Assembly: GCF_001704415.2 (NCBI RefSeq)
Contig: NC_030817.1
Coordinates: forward strand, 32,499,550-32,563,549
Origin: Capra hircus
Lineage: Eukaryota; Chordata; Mammalia; Artiodactyla; Bovidae
Direction of reading: 5' to 3'
DNA: 64,000 nucleotides
Below are positions 1 through 12,500 of this stretch, piece after piece; position 1 is the stretch's first letter; each line of letters starts with the position of its first letter. The position numbers were made by a program, and so were the translations under genes. The notes under the pieces are model-generated. The model was not told the origin of the DNA, searched no databases, and worked only from the letters and a program-made list of their open reading frames with translations.

Positions 1-333
1 GCATTTTTATGATAATGTACAGCATATGGCTCATCTTTCTGTCCATAAAGAACATGATAGGCTGAGATCTGCAAGAACAGTCTACATTCTCTAACATTAT
101 AATTTAAATTGCTTAAGAGTCATCATCTCATAAATTTTATCATGTTTATCTGAAGATACCATCTAATACTACTTTTCCCTCCAATATTTCGAGCCTGCTC
201 TGTTTTTTCCTACTCTCCTGGAAGGAAATATTTCCATCCCTAAGCATCATATAATTTGAATGCATTAATACATAAATAGCAAAAATTAAACTTTACATAT
301 TAAACTGATACCACAAAAAATGAGGTTTCATAC
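1..333 (-). other. KIAA0586: KIAA0586 intron, cut by window edge
   Basis: AT-rich intronic sequence downstream of exon 14 on the minus strand. I see no repeat or exon in it. Confidence 0.8.
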
Positions 334-508
334 CTTTAACTCGTTCTATTACTTTTGGTCTCTGTGGTCTGGACTTAGGAGATGGAGAATTAAATCTGAG
401 ATATGGTCCTTTTTTAAGAGTGCTGCGGTGACCCTGATAAACTGGTTTTCCATAGATTTGTAACATATAATCCTTGTCTTGCACCACTGTGGTTGCTTTC
501 AAAAATCC
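334..508 (-). CDS. KIAA0586: KIAA0586 coding exon 14 (residues 654-711)
   Basis: A 175-nt exon encoding KATTVVQDKDYMLQIYGKPV and a Pro/Ser/Arg-rich stretch (YLRFNSPSPKSRPQRPKVIE). The acceptor is TTAG and the donor GTATGA. It leaves in phase 1; the next exon is outside the window. Confidence 0.95.
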
Positions 509-3500
509 CTAAGTACACAAAGGTATTCAACTCATCAGCAAAATAGTCATCAAACACTTATCTCATTTTTCTAAAACCTCCTTTTGCCAGCTTAAGTACT
601 ATATTAAGAATGATCAGATCAGGAAAATCCTCTATATTAAATAGCTCTTAAATTCTGGAGACAATTTCCAAACTGCAGTTTTAAAGTTTTCAAAAGCATG
701 AAAATTAAAGACAAAAATCATTTACCCAAGAAACATGAAGATTTTTATACTACTAAGCATATTTTCAGTACCAAAAAGAAAGCTTAAACACATTTTACAT
801 CTGAAAGTAGTAACTTTCAAGTACAGTAAAATGACACAAACCAAGTCTTTAAATAATTTTCTACATTTCTGATCCCACCTTCAATCATAATCTAAATGCC
901 ACAGAAAAGTAGCATTTATTGAACATCTGCTGAGCGCCAAGCACTGAATTAATTAGATGCTTTATTAATCTGCCCAACAATCCATGTTTGGCATTAACAA
1001 AGTTACTACTCAGGGCAGCCAAAGAATTCCCTCCATAGCATCTAGTACCTTGCCATGCAATCATTGGGCACTAAACAGACATTTATTAAACTGAAAAATA
1101 ACCAAACAAAAATACACACACATATACAATTCTGAATACCATGAACTAAAAAAATCTAATTTTTGGACGATGATTTTTAAATAAATCCAGTATAACTGAA
1201 ATACTATAAGCATGTCAACTTAGAAGGGAAGAATGGTGTACTTTGTGCAATAATTTCTACATTACAGATATCAAAACCTCTAAATATCAGTAGTTAAAGA
1301 CGGTTCTCATTTGTATAGCCACTCGTATTTTTAAAACATTTTCACAGTAATTTCATTATTTATATCTTTAATAATTATGCAACATTTACATTATAAAACC
1401 AGATTAGGATCTTACTTCTCTTCTCTCTCTCTGTAAGCTTGAAGCAGGCATGCTCCTTATAGGTGGATTCCGAAGACGATCCTCTTTTTGTTTTTGAGAA
1501 TGTTTCCTTGGAATTACAGAGTTGTTTACAGTTTTATCTTGTGTGTTGGTTTTAATATATTTATTCATGTTGTAAGCTCTCTTGTTCCTTTCATTCTTCT
1601 GATCAAATCTCTTCTGTTCATAATCTTTTCTCGTCAGTTCATCCTTAATACAAGCAAAACTAAAATTACTTAAAATCTATCCAAGTAGTAACACTTCACA
1701 TCCAAGTTGTTGTTGTTTAGCTGCTAAGTTGTGTCTGACTCTTTAGCGACCCCATGGACTGTAGCCCGCCAGGCTCCTCTGTCATGGTGTTTCCCAGGCA
1801 AGAATACTAGAGCAGGTTGGCATTTCCTTCTCCGGGGACCTTCCTAACCCAGGGATCAAACCCACGACTCCATGTCCCCAGCACTAGCAGGTGGATTCTT
1901 TACCACGGAGGCACCATAGAAGCCCATTTTTTCCTACTGTTATAGAAATATGATTTAGCAGTTTCAAAAGCTTTATAAATAAATGATATTGGTTCACATA
2001 TGAATAAAAATTCTTTTTAGAATAAACAAAAAATTTAAAAGACTAGTATTTTATGGAGCAGAGGAATGAGAAACAGTAGACGATCTTCAGGGATAAGAGG
2101 TCAATTTTTCATCATAGAGGTTTTTATACTTTTTGATGTTTAAACCATATGAAGATAGTAACTTCAAATATTAAATTAAAAAATAAGTTTTCAAAAAGTA
2201 AAAGTTTTGTAAGAAAGTTCTGAGATATTTATAAATTAGAAGTTACTTGAAGGTTTAAAGAGGCATATTTTGCATGACATCTACTGTTACAGTTACATAT
2301 ACTGCTAGTCATCTGAAGAACCAGACGTGAACTCCAAGTCTTTTGACCCATAGGTCAATTTTTCCTCTGGTGTATCACATAGCAGCTAATATAAACTCTT
2401 TATGTATCGGAAATACATATTCTTAAAACAACAGTGTTTAAAAGTGTATTTTAGAGAGCTCCCTGGTGGTCCAGTGGTTAGGACTCTGTGCTTTCACTGT
2501 CAAGGGCCCAGATTCAAACCTTGGTCAAGAAAGTAAGATCTCAAAAGCTGCATGGTGTAGCCATAAAAAAAAAAGAGAGAGACAACAAACAAAACAACAC
2601 ACACACACACACACACAACCTCCCCACCCTCCCCAAAAAGTGTATTTTAGTGTTTAATGCTATGGAAACCAAACTAACACTTCACCCTGCTACAACTGTG
2701 AGTAAGCATATACACATACCTTACAGTCAGGAAAAAAAACACTTTGCACCTCCAGGTAAAAATGAGTTAACTTGTCTAGTTTTGCTTAAAAATACATAAA
2801 ATATTGAGAAATTGCCTTTAAATTACTGACCACCTAATAAAAAGAACTCTCCTGAATTTTTGCAATACTAATGTCTGTAGATACACCATAAGATGTGTGG
2901 AAGTGAGAAAGTGGCAATTTTTCCATCTGGAACTGACTTCTCTAAACACAGTAGCCTTAGAGATTTTTGTGGAGTATTCTCCTTTTAAGTAACTTTGATG
3001 CTTTTACTTTGGTAAGCCAATGCTTCTAAATCTGCTGTCTTCCTAAGTATATCTTTTTATGTCTACTTTCTTTTCCAAATGCTTTTGCTAAATTTGCTTT
3101 GAAATCACTCATATTTTAGTAGCTGTCTACAATTTTCCAGTTAACAGCCATAATATAATTTATGAGACAAAGCACATGTTGAATAAAATGGACCTTATTA
3201 CTAATAAGTACAATGCGTGATAAGAGTGAAATTAAGACTTACAAGTGGACTTATAAGGAATATTTTGAGAATAGCTATGATACTTATAAATTGGAGTCAA
3301 TGGTATCTCTTAAGAATTCACTTAATTCTTTTCAATACCTACTTGAATTTCTGCAGAAATCGTTTTAATCCAGTCATCTACAGTCTTTTTGATCCGAATC
3401 TTCTCTGATATCTCCCTACAAAACAGAAAAAATAATTTTCTTAGATTAACATTAAAGGTGCTAAGAACAGATCTCCCATCTAACTTTGAATCTATTGTGT

Positions 3501-6500
3501 AGCCCAATAGCCTTCATTTGAAAAGGAAAAGCCAATGTTATTAGTTTTATCCAATGTTTCAAGGATGCCTGCAAAGCATATGTAGATTCCAGTGAATACA
3601 TACCAAAAAGAGGAAAAAAAAATTAAAGGGAAAATTAACACCTGTGAAAAATAATAGCAGCATGCATATAACTAAATTCCAACTTTATAATAAGCCCACA
3701 CTATCAAAGGCAATGAAGAATCTTTTCTAAACATCCAAACACATTAAAGCAAAAGGAAGTGCTTAGAAAAAAAATGAAGAGAGCCTATAAACTGGCAGTT
3801 TCATAAAAAACCTTGGGATGCCAACATTCTGTCCTACCTGTTGTTGGATAGAGCATTGATAAATGAATACATGGCAGCTCCATCCTTTGCACGAATTATA
3901 GCTTCCAGATTTTCTTCAAGTACTTTTTTATTATTTTGTACTCCTCTTAAAATCTTCTCAGCATCTTTCAATACAGATCTTGTATTTGTTATTTGAAGCT
4001 TAATGGAATTCTGTGGAAGATCCGCAAGCCCTGACATCTGAGATTCTTTCAACTTAAAAGATAAAAAGGCAAGAATATCAATATGTAAAACTTATATTCA
4101 TATTTTAATTCACATAAGAGCTGTTAGTATAGTTTGGGGCATATACTACACCAGTCTAAGGAATGAATTTGTCAAATTGAAGAGCTATAAAAGAATACTC
4201 AGCAACTAAAGTTTCTTTCCATTTAGATGTATACTGTGAATGTTCAGTAAAATGGGGCTGGGAAGCCCATAGTAGTTCAGCGGCCTATAAAAGCTTTATC
4301 TGGGTGAAGAAAGCTAAACAAATTAACAGCAAGTTGGCTCCGGGTAGGCAGGGCAGACAATGTGAACTGGATAAACAAGGGCCATTCACAGTCCCCTTCC
4401 ACCTTCCTTCCTCTCCAACAGAGGCTGAGTGTGTGGCTCACTCTTAGCCAAGGAGTAGGAAGTAGAAATCACCTGCAGAGGGCTTTTGGAAAAGTTCTGC
4501 AAGGGAAACAAGCTGGGCTGACACGTCTTTCAGTGCTCTGTCTTCATCCTCCTCCTGCTTTGTCTTGGCAACTTTATTTCTTCATAATTTTTACCTTTGC
4601 TCATCATTAATTTCAAGACTTTGTTCGCACTTTACCTGGAGTATGCTATTTGTTTCTTTCCTCTTTTGATCAAGTTCATGAAGAATATCGTCAGACTTCT
4701 GCACAGTCACTTTAGCTGTTCCTAGTTCTTCATAGGAAGGAAATCTTTGAGTGGCTATAGTATCAATGCTGAAAAAGATTTCAAAGTAAAGTTTTCTAAA
4801 CTGCCACAAATTCAGTAAACATTTGATGATATAAATCTTTGATACATTCTTAGTTAAATGAATTCTAAATGGGTCCTATTAAAATTGCACAAAGAATCAG
4901 TCAATTATGTGGTTAAACATACAAAACACAAAAATTGCAAGAAACAAAATTACTCTGACCAGATTGGTTTAAGAATAGTAGGAAAAGAGCAGAAAATGGT
5001 TTTGCTTGGAAGAAACGAATGTGCAGAAGCACTTCTAGAATGGTAGAGTAATAATCTCTAAAATCTACTCCTGAATAAAAGCAAACAAAACATTAGCAAA
5101 AATGGTCAAATCAGCTTTTTTAGAATGGTGGAAATTAAACAAAAGCTTGTAGGGACATTTACTTAACAAGAATGGCTGACAAGAACAGCAAGCTCTCTGG
5201 TATTTTAAATTGCTCTATTCCCAGAGGCCTTTCTCCAGCTCTGAGTAGCTTTGAAAATCAACAGCCTCATCATCACTGTAGCTGTGAAAACCGACAGCCT
5301 CACAGCCACTAAAAGGGTGGAAAAAGTGGAAAAAGTCATATTCACAAGGTTTCTCCTTAAATCTGACTCAGTGAGAAATCCCATCCCAGGGTCATTTTTT
5401 GAAAACAGTGGCAACTGCTTAACATCTTAGCTGCCTGAGGGAGTCATACCAGTTGAAGCAAACAAGAGGGTGGACAATAAGCCAAGAAACTGAGGAAGGA
5501 GATGTCCACGATTGAGTTGTTTGTTTTTTTAATTTTTGGCCACACCCCGTGGCATGTGGAATCTTAGTTCCCTGACCAGAGGTCCAAGCCATACCTCTGC
5601 ACTGGAAGATGGAGTCTTAACCACTGAATTGCCCGGCAAGACCCCACGGTGGAGTCTGAAAAGCTCCGAAACACTAGTGGGGCTCTAGAAGGTCACATGC
5701 ATGTACAGGGCTCTATGCATGCAAAAGAATGACCTAAGAAGGGCATAATCTTTCACATCTGGCTGACCATGAACTCTTTACGAGTAGGAAGTTAGGATTA
5801 AGATAGGCTTACAAACTGCTGGAGCACTGAAGGTGTTCCCCAGTGTATACACACACACATACACACACACACACACAGCCCCTTGGCAAAGATAGCAAGA
5901 TTTATTCATTCAAAATAGTTAAGGAAATCTTCCAATCATTAGCTGACTTAGCTAATCAAATGGAGTCTTGCTACACATAATAAAGAATAAAAATTATAGA
6001 ATTAGTCCAGGAAAATCATTAAACAGCAACAACAAGAATAATAAGCAGCAATAACAACAAACCCTGGTGGGAGGGTGGGAGTTGATGGAAGAATCTAATT
6101 TCCAGAACCGGCCCATTAAATTATTTTAAATGTCTAATTTTCAACAAAAAGTTGTGAGATACAAAGAAATAGGAAATACAGCTCAGACACAGGAAAAAGA
6201 ATATCAGTAGAAACTATCCTTGAGGAACTCCAAATATTGGACTTAACTAGAGAAAGACCAAAAATTAGCTACTATAAGTAGAGAAAAGTATCAGTCCCTG
6301 GGTTGGGAAGATCTCCTGGAGGACAGCATGGCAACCCACTCTAGTCCTCTTGCCTGCGAAATCCCATGGATAGAGGAGCCTGGCAGGCTACAGTTCATGA
6401 GTTTGCAAAGAGTCAGACACAACTGAGTGACTAACACTTTCACTTTTCAAAAGAATGAAAGGACTGATGCTGAAGTTGAAGCTCCAATACTTTGGCCACC

Positions 6501-9500
6501 TGATGCAAAGAGCCAACTCACTGGAAAAGACCCTGATGCTGGGAAACACTGAAAGCAAAAGAAGGAGGAGGGTGGCAGAGGATGAGATGGTTAGATACAC
6601 TGACTCAATGGACATAAATCTGAGCCAACTCCTGGAGATAGTGAAGGACAGAGGAGCCTGGTGTGCAGAAGTCCATGGGGTTGCAATAAGTCAGATATGA
6701 CTTAGAGACTGAACAACAACAAAAATAATAATGAAGTCTTGGGAATTCCCTGGTGGTCCAATGGTTAGGACTCCATGCTGAGGGCCTGGGTTCAATCTCT
6801 GGTCAGGGAACTAAGATCCTACAAGCCACAGAGCAAGACCAAAATAAATAGATAAATAAGAATGACGTCTCATCAAACAAAGAATACCAAAAAAGACAAA
6901 AGCTACTGGACTTCTGTGGTAGAACAGTGGATAAGAATCTGCCTGCCACTGTGGGGGATGTGAGTTCCATTCCTGGTCTGGAAAAATTCCATATGCCATG
7001 AAGCAACTAAAGCTCATGCACTACAACCACTGAGCCCGTGCGCCACAGAGCCCGTGTGCCATACAGCCCGCATGCCACAACCACTGAGCCCACATACAGA
7101 GACCATCCTCTGCAATGAGAGAAGACACAATGAGAAGCCTGTGCACTGTAACAAAGAGTAGGCCCCACTTACCACAACTAGAGAAAGCCCACAAGCAGCA
7201 ACAAAGACCCAGTGCAACCAAAAATAAATAAATAAATAATTTTTTCTTTTTTTTAAAGAGAAATTCTGGAGTTGAGAAATACAGCAACTGAAACGTAAAA
7301 TTCACCTGACAGGCTAAACTGCATATTCAAATTGGTAAGAGAAAGAATCAGCAAATTTAAAGACAGGTTAATTGAGATTATCCAGTTTGAGGAATGGGCT
7401 TCCAAGGTAGTGCTAGTGGTAAAGAATCTGCCTGCCAATGCCGGAGATGCAAGTGACTTGGGTTTGATCTCTGTGACAGAAAGATCCCTTGGAGTAGGAA
7501 ATGGCAACCCACTCTACTATTCTTGCCTGGAAAATTCCATGGACAGAGGAGCCCGGTGGGCTATAGTCTATGGGGCCACAAAGAGTTGGGTGTGACTGAG
7601 TGACTGAACAGTTTGAAGAACAGAGCAAAAAAAGAACAAAAAAAGACTAAAATCCTTAAGACCTGTCAGATATCATCAAGCATAACAACAAACAACATAG
7701 CCCAAGGAGAAAAAAAAGATCATGTGTACTATTTAACTGTGTACAAAAATAACAGCCAAAAAACTCCCTGACTTAATGAATGTTAATTCAGTCATCCAAG
7801 AAGATCAATAAAATTTTAGGAGGATGAACTCAAAATGATCCACATTTAGACACATCAAACTGTCAAAAGCCTAAGACAAAGAGAGAATCCTTAAAGATAA
7901 AAGTGATTCATTATATACAAAGTATCCTTAGTAATACTGCTCTTTACAGCATCGGACCTTGTTTCTATCACCAGTCCCATCCACAACTGGGTGTTGTTTT
8001 TGCTTTGGCTCCACCGCTCCATTCTTTCTGAAGTTATTTCAGCACTGATCTCCAGTAGCATATTGGGCACCTACCGACCTGGGGAGTTCATCTTTCAGTG
8101 TCCTATCTTTTTGCCTTTTCATACTATTCATGAGGTTCTCAAGGGAACAATACTGAAGTGGTTTGCCATTTCCTTCTCCAGTGGCCCACATTCTGTCAGA
8201 CCTCTCCACTGTGACCCGTCCATCTTGGGTGGTCCCACATGGCATGGCTTTGTTTCACTGAGTTAGACAAGGCTGTGGTCCATGTGATCAGATTGGCTAG
8301 TTGTCTGTGATTGTGGTTTCTGTCTGTCTGCCCTCTGATGCCCTCTCTCAGTGCCTACCGTCTTACTTGAATCATCGAAAAAGCACGAGAGTTCCAGAAA
8401 AACATCTATTTCTGCTTTTATTGACTATGCCAAAGCCTTTGACTGTGTGGATCACAATCAACTGTGGAAAATTCTTAAAGAGATGGGAATACCAGACCAC
8501 CTGACCTGCCTCCTGAGAAATCTGTATGCAGGTCAGGAAGCAACAGTTAGAACTGAACGTGGAACAACAGACTGGATCCAAATAGGAAAAGGAGTACGTC
8601 AAGGCTGTATATTGTCACCCTGCTTATTTAACTTATATGCAGAGTACATCATGAGAAACACTGGGCTGGAGGAAGCACAGCTGAAATCAAGATTGCCAGG
8701 AGAAATATCACTAACCTCAGATATGCAGATGACACCACCCTTAGGGCAGAAAGTGAAGAAAAACTAAAGAGTCTCTTGATGAAAGTGAAAGAGGAGAGTG
8801 AAAAAGTTGACTTAAAGCTCAACATTCAGAAAACTAAGATCATGGCATCTGGTCCCATCACTTCATGGCAAATAGATGGGGAAACAGTGGAAACAGTGTC
8901 AGACTTTATTTTTGGGGGCTCCAAAATCACTGCAGTTGGTGACTGCAGCCATGAAATTAAAAGACGCTTAATCCTTGGAAGGAAAGTTATGACCAACCTA
9001 GACAGCATTTTAAAAAACAGAGACATTTCTTTGCCAACAAAGGTCTGTCTAGTGAAGGCTATGGTTTTTCCAGTGGTCATGTATGGATGTGAGAGTTGGA
9101 CTATAAAGAAAGCTTGAGTGCAGAAGAATTGATGCTTTTGAATTGTGGCGTTGGAGAAGACTCTTGAGAGTCCTTTGGACTGCAAGGAGATCCAACCAGT
9201 CCATCCTAAAGGAGATCAGTCCTGGGTGTTCGTTGGAAGGGCTGATCCTGAAGCTGAAACTCCAATATTTTGGCCACCTGATGTGAAGATCTGACTCACT
9301 GGAAAAGACCCTGATGCTGGGAAAGACTGAGGGCAGGAGAAGGGGACGACAAGAGGATAGATGGTTGGATGGCATCACCGACTCGATGGACATGGGATTG
9401 GGTAGATTCTGGGAATTGGTGATGGACAGGGAGGCCTGGTGTGCTGTGGTTCATGGGGCTGCAAACAGTCAGACACGACTGAGCAACTGAACTGAATAAA

Positions 9501-12500
9501 CTGATCCTTAGTAAGATTAACAGTATATTTCTCATCAGAAATCATGAAATCTAGAAGGCAGTAAAATGATATATTCAAAGCACTAAAAGGACAAGAGTAT
9601 CAACCAAAAATTCCACATCCAGTAAAACTATGCTTCAAAGATAAAAATTATGACATTTCCAGATAAATAAAACAGAGAGCATTCATCACTAGCAGACCTA
9701 CCCTATAGTAAATACTAAAAAGAGTCCCTTAGGGTAAAATAAAAGGACATTATGCACTAACTCAAATCCACATGAAGAAATAAAGAGTATGGGTGAAAGT
9801 TAACTGTATCAGGTCAGTTCAGTTCAGTGGCTCAGTCGTGTCCGACTCTTGGCAACCCCATGAATCGCAGCACGTCAGGCCTCCCTGCCCATCACCAACT
9901 CCCGGAGTTCACTCAGACTCATGTCCATTGAGTCAGTGATGCCATCCAGCCATCTCATCCTCGGTCGTCCCCTTCTCCTCCTGCCCCCAATCCCTCCCAG
10001 CATCAGAGTCTTTTCCAATGAGTCAACCCTTCGTCTGAGGTGGCCAAAGTACTGGAGTTTCAGCTTTAGCATCATTCCTTCCATAGGTAAATATAAAAAA
10101 CAGTATTAAATTATTTGTTTATAACTCTCTCCTTCTATCTGATATAAAAGACAACTGTGTAAAACAGTAATTATCAAGCTGTAGGGACAAGCTTATAATG
10201 TATAAAGATATAATTTGTATGATAATAATAGCAGAAAGAAAAGAGGAGGGAGTCAATCTATATTGCAGTAAAGTTTCTGAATCCTATAGAAATTAAACTG
10301 GTATTAATCCTAACTAGATTGTTTTAAATTAAGATGTTAATTGTAGTTCCTAGGGCAACTACTGAGAAAATAACTCGAAAAAAAAAAAAGTTAAGAAAGC
10401 AATAATGGAATTAAAATGTTATACTAGAAAATATCTATTTAATGTTAAAACGACACTATGGAGGAATAGTAATAAAAAAAGGACCTAAGATATATAAAAA
10501 CATATAACAACATGACAGACATAAATCTTACTTTATTAGTAATTACACTAATGGTAACAGACTAAAATTGTACAATGTCTCATGAGATTACACAAAACGT
10601 AGCTTATTTAGTTTTTGTTATTGTACTTTTCATGACATTCAAGAAAAAAATTATACTGGCTGACTATACCTTGACTTTTACTATTTACTTGACTTTTTAA
10701 AAACTTTTTATAATGTAAAGTTTCAAACACAAAAGTAGAAATAGTAGCATAATGACCTCTATATACCCTTATCTACCTACATCAATAACTAACTCACGGC
10801 TATCTATCTTCATTTCATTTATACTTCCAACCTGGTTTTCCCCACCCTGCACTGGATTATTATTGAAGCAAATCCCAGATATCATTTAATCAGAAATGAA
10901 TAGTAAATAATCTACATTTTGAGAAAATTAGATGTATTCATTGGTGGCTTAGATGGTAAAGAATCCACCTGTGGTGCGGCAGACCTAGGTTTGAACCCTG
11001 GGTTGGAAAGATTCCCTAGAGAAGGCAAAGGCTACCCACTCCAGCATTCTGGCCTAGAGAACCTCCATGGACAGAAGAAACTGGCAGGCTACAGTCCATG
11101 GGGGTCACAAAGAGTCAGACATGACTGAGCAACTAAACACACACACATTGTATAATTATAGAAAAGAGGAAAGATATATTAGCAGAAGAAAATGGTAACT
11201 AAATCTAAGACAATTTTTAAAAGCAATCTCATAAATCCATTAAAATTCCTGAAGAAATTTTAGAACTATAAAAAAAATAAAACTCTGTTCAACCTAGTTT
11301 GCATTCCAATCTCATTTTTACCTGTTTCTCCTCTCAGGATTCCATCCCATTTTTGACCTAGCTAGTGAGGTTTTGTCTGAAGATTCACTTATTCTCGTCA
11401 AAGAATCACGGTTATTCAGAATTTGTTTCAAGAATCCTACACTTCCTACAATACAAGAAATAAAGTATCATTTTTCAAGTACTATTTCATTTCTCTTTTA
11501 TGTAATAGCTCACACGTTTGTACTAAATTAGTTTCACATGGTAATGATCTACTCATTTCACTCTACAAGGCAAACTACATATACATCAAAACCTAAACAT
11601 TTATAACTTATGGAAACTATACTTGTAAAAGTTTAGGCCTGAATTAATTTCCATTACAGAAGAAAAAAGAGTATGAATGAGAAGTAACATCATGGCAAAG
11701 CCCTGTATACAGAAATATTTTTATAGACAGTAAAAGGGAGATTTAACAGTTTCTTCATAACTAGTATTGGTTGAATCTTCCTTTTAGCCTCATCTTTAAT
11801 GAGACTACTTATCAATTTATTTGGTGGTTAAGGTTGCTTTACTTAATAAAGATTACATTTTTAAAATTACTTAAGAGTCTTTAAATATGTCCAGGACAAT
11901 ATTGAATGCATTTAAATAATTCCAAAAGTGAAAGCTTATACTTAACATCTCTGCTTACTTTTACTATAAATACTATAAAGATCTAAAACAAAGTATTATT
12001 TCTTGTCAATTATAAAGGTTATTAGCATTTTTCTAACTGAACATGATAATAAATGTTAAATTTCTTAGTTTTATTATACAAACTCACGTTTAAAAATAAT
12101 ACAAGTAAACATGATAATCAGCTTACTTTCAACAATGCATTATTTTTATTAATAACAATTTTCATTAAAGGTTTACATAATAACTTGCAGAAGACAGAAT
12201 AATTACAAAGGTTTATCTCCAACTCCTTCTACAAAGAATCAAAGTCTCCTCTGTTCATAGGATTTCCCAGGCAAGAATACTGGAGTGGATTAGGGTTACT
12301 ATTTCCTTCTCTAGTGGATCTTCCTGACCCAGGAATTAAACTCATGTCTCCTGCTTGGCAGGCAGATTCTTTACCACTGAGCCACCTGGGAAGTCCATGT
12401 GAGGGAATTATAAATCCTAAGTGTGGAAATCTATTCCTAACTTGAGATAGGTCTAACAAAAGTTGTTGCTTTTGTTGTTTAATCGCTTAGTCGTGTTCAA

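Larger units (their letters stand above)
5930..10590 (+). mobile_element. Ancient L1 (ORF1 region, inter-ORF and start of ORF2), heavily interrupted
   Basis: Separate blocks at about 5930-6290, 7255-7394, 7621-7934, 9515-9812 and 10085-10590 read in order as a decayed plus-strand L1M-type ORF1 and the region after it. Recognisable pieces are gaaatacagctcagacacag, cagcaactgaaacg, catttagacacatcaaactg, the block starting ggcagtaaaatgatatattc, ccctatagtaaatac and ttagtaattacactaatgg. The order is that of L1, so the BovB, SINE and CHR copies between the blocks are later insertions into one element. All frames are broken. Confidence 0.65.

Noticed and set aside
9049..9393. Minus-strand frame of 114 codons over BovB
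   Set aside because: Antisense shadow of the BovB 3' coding region.
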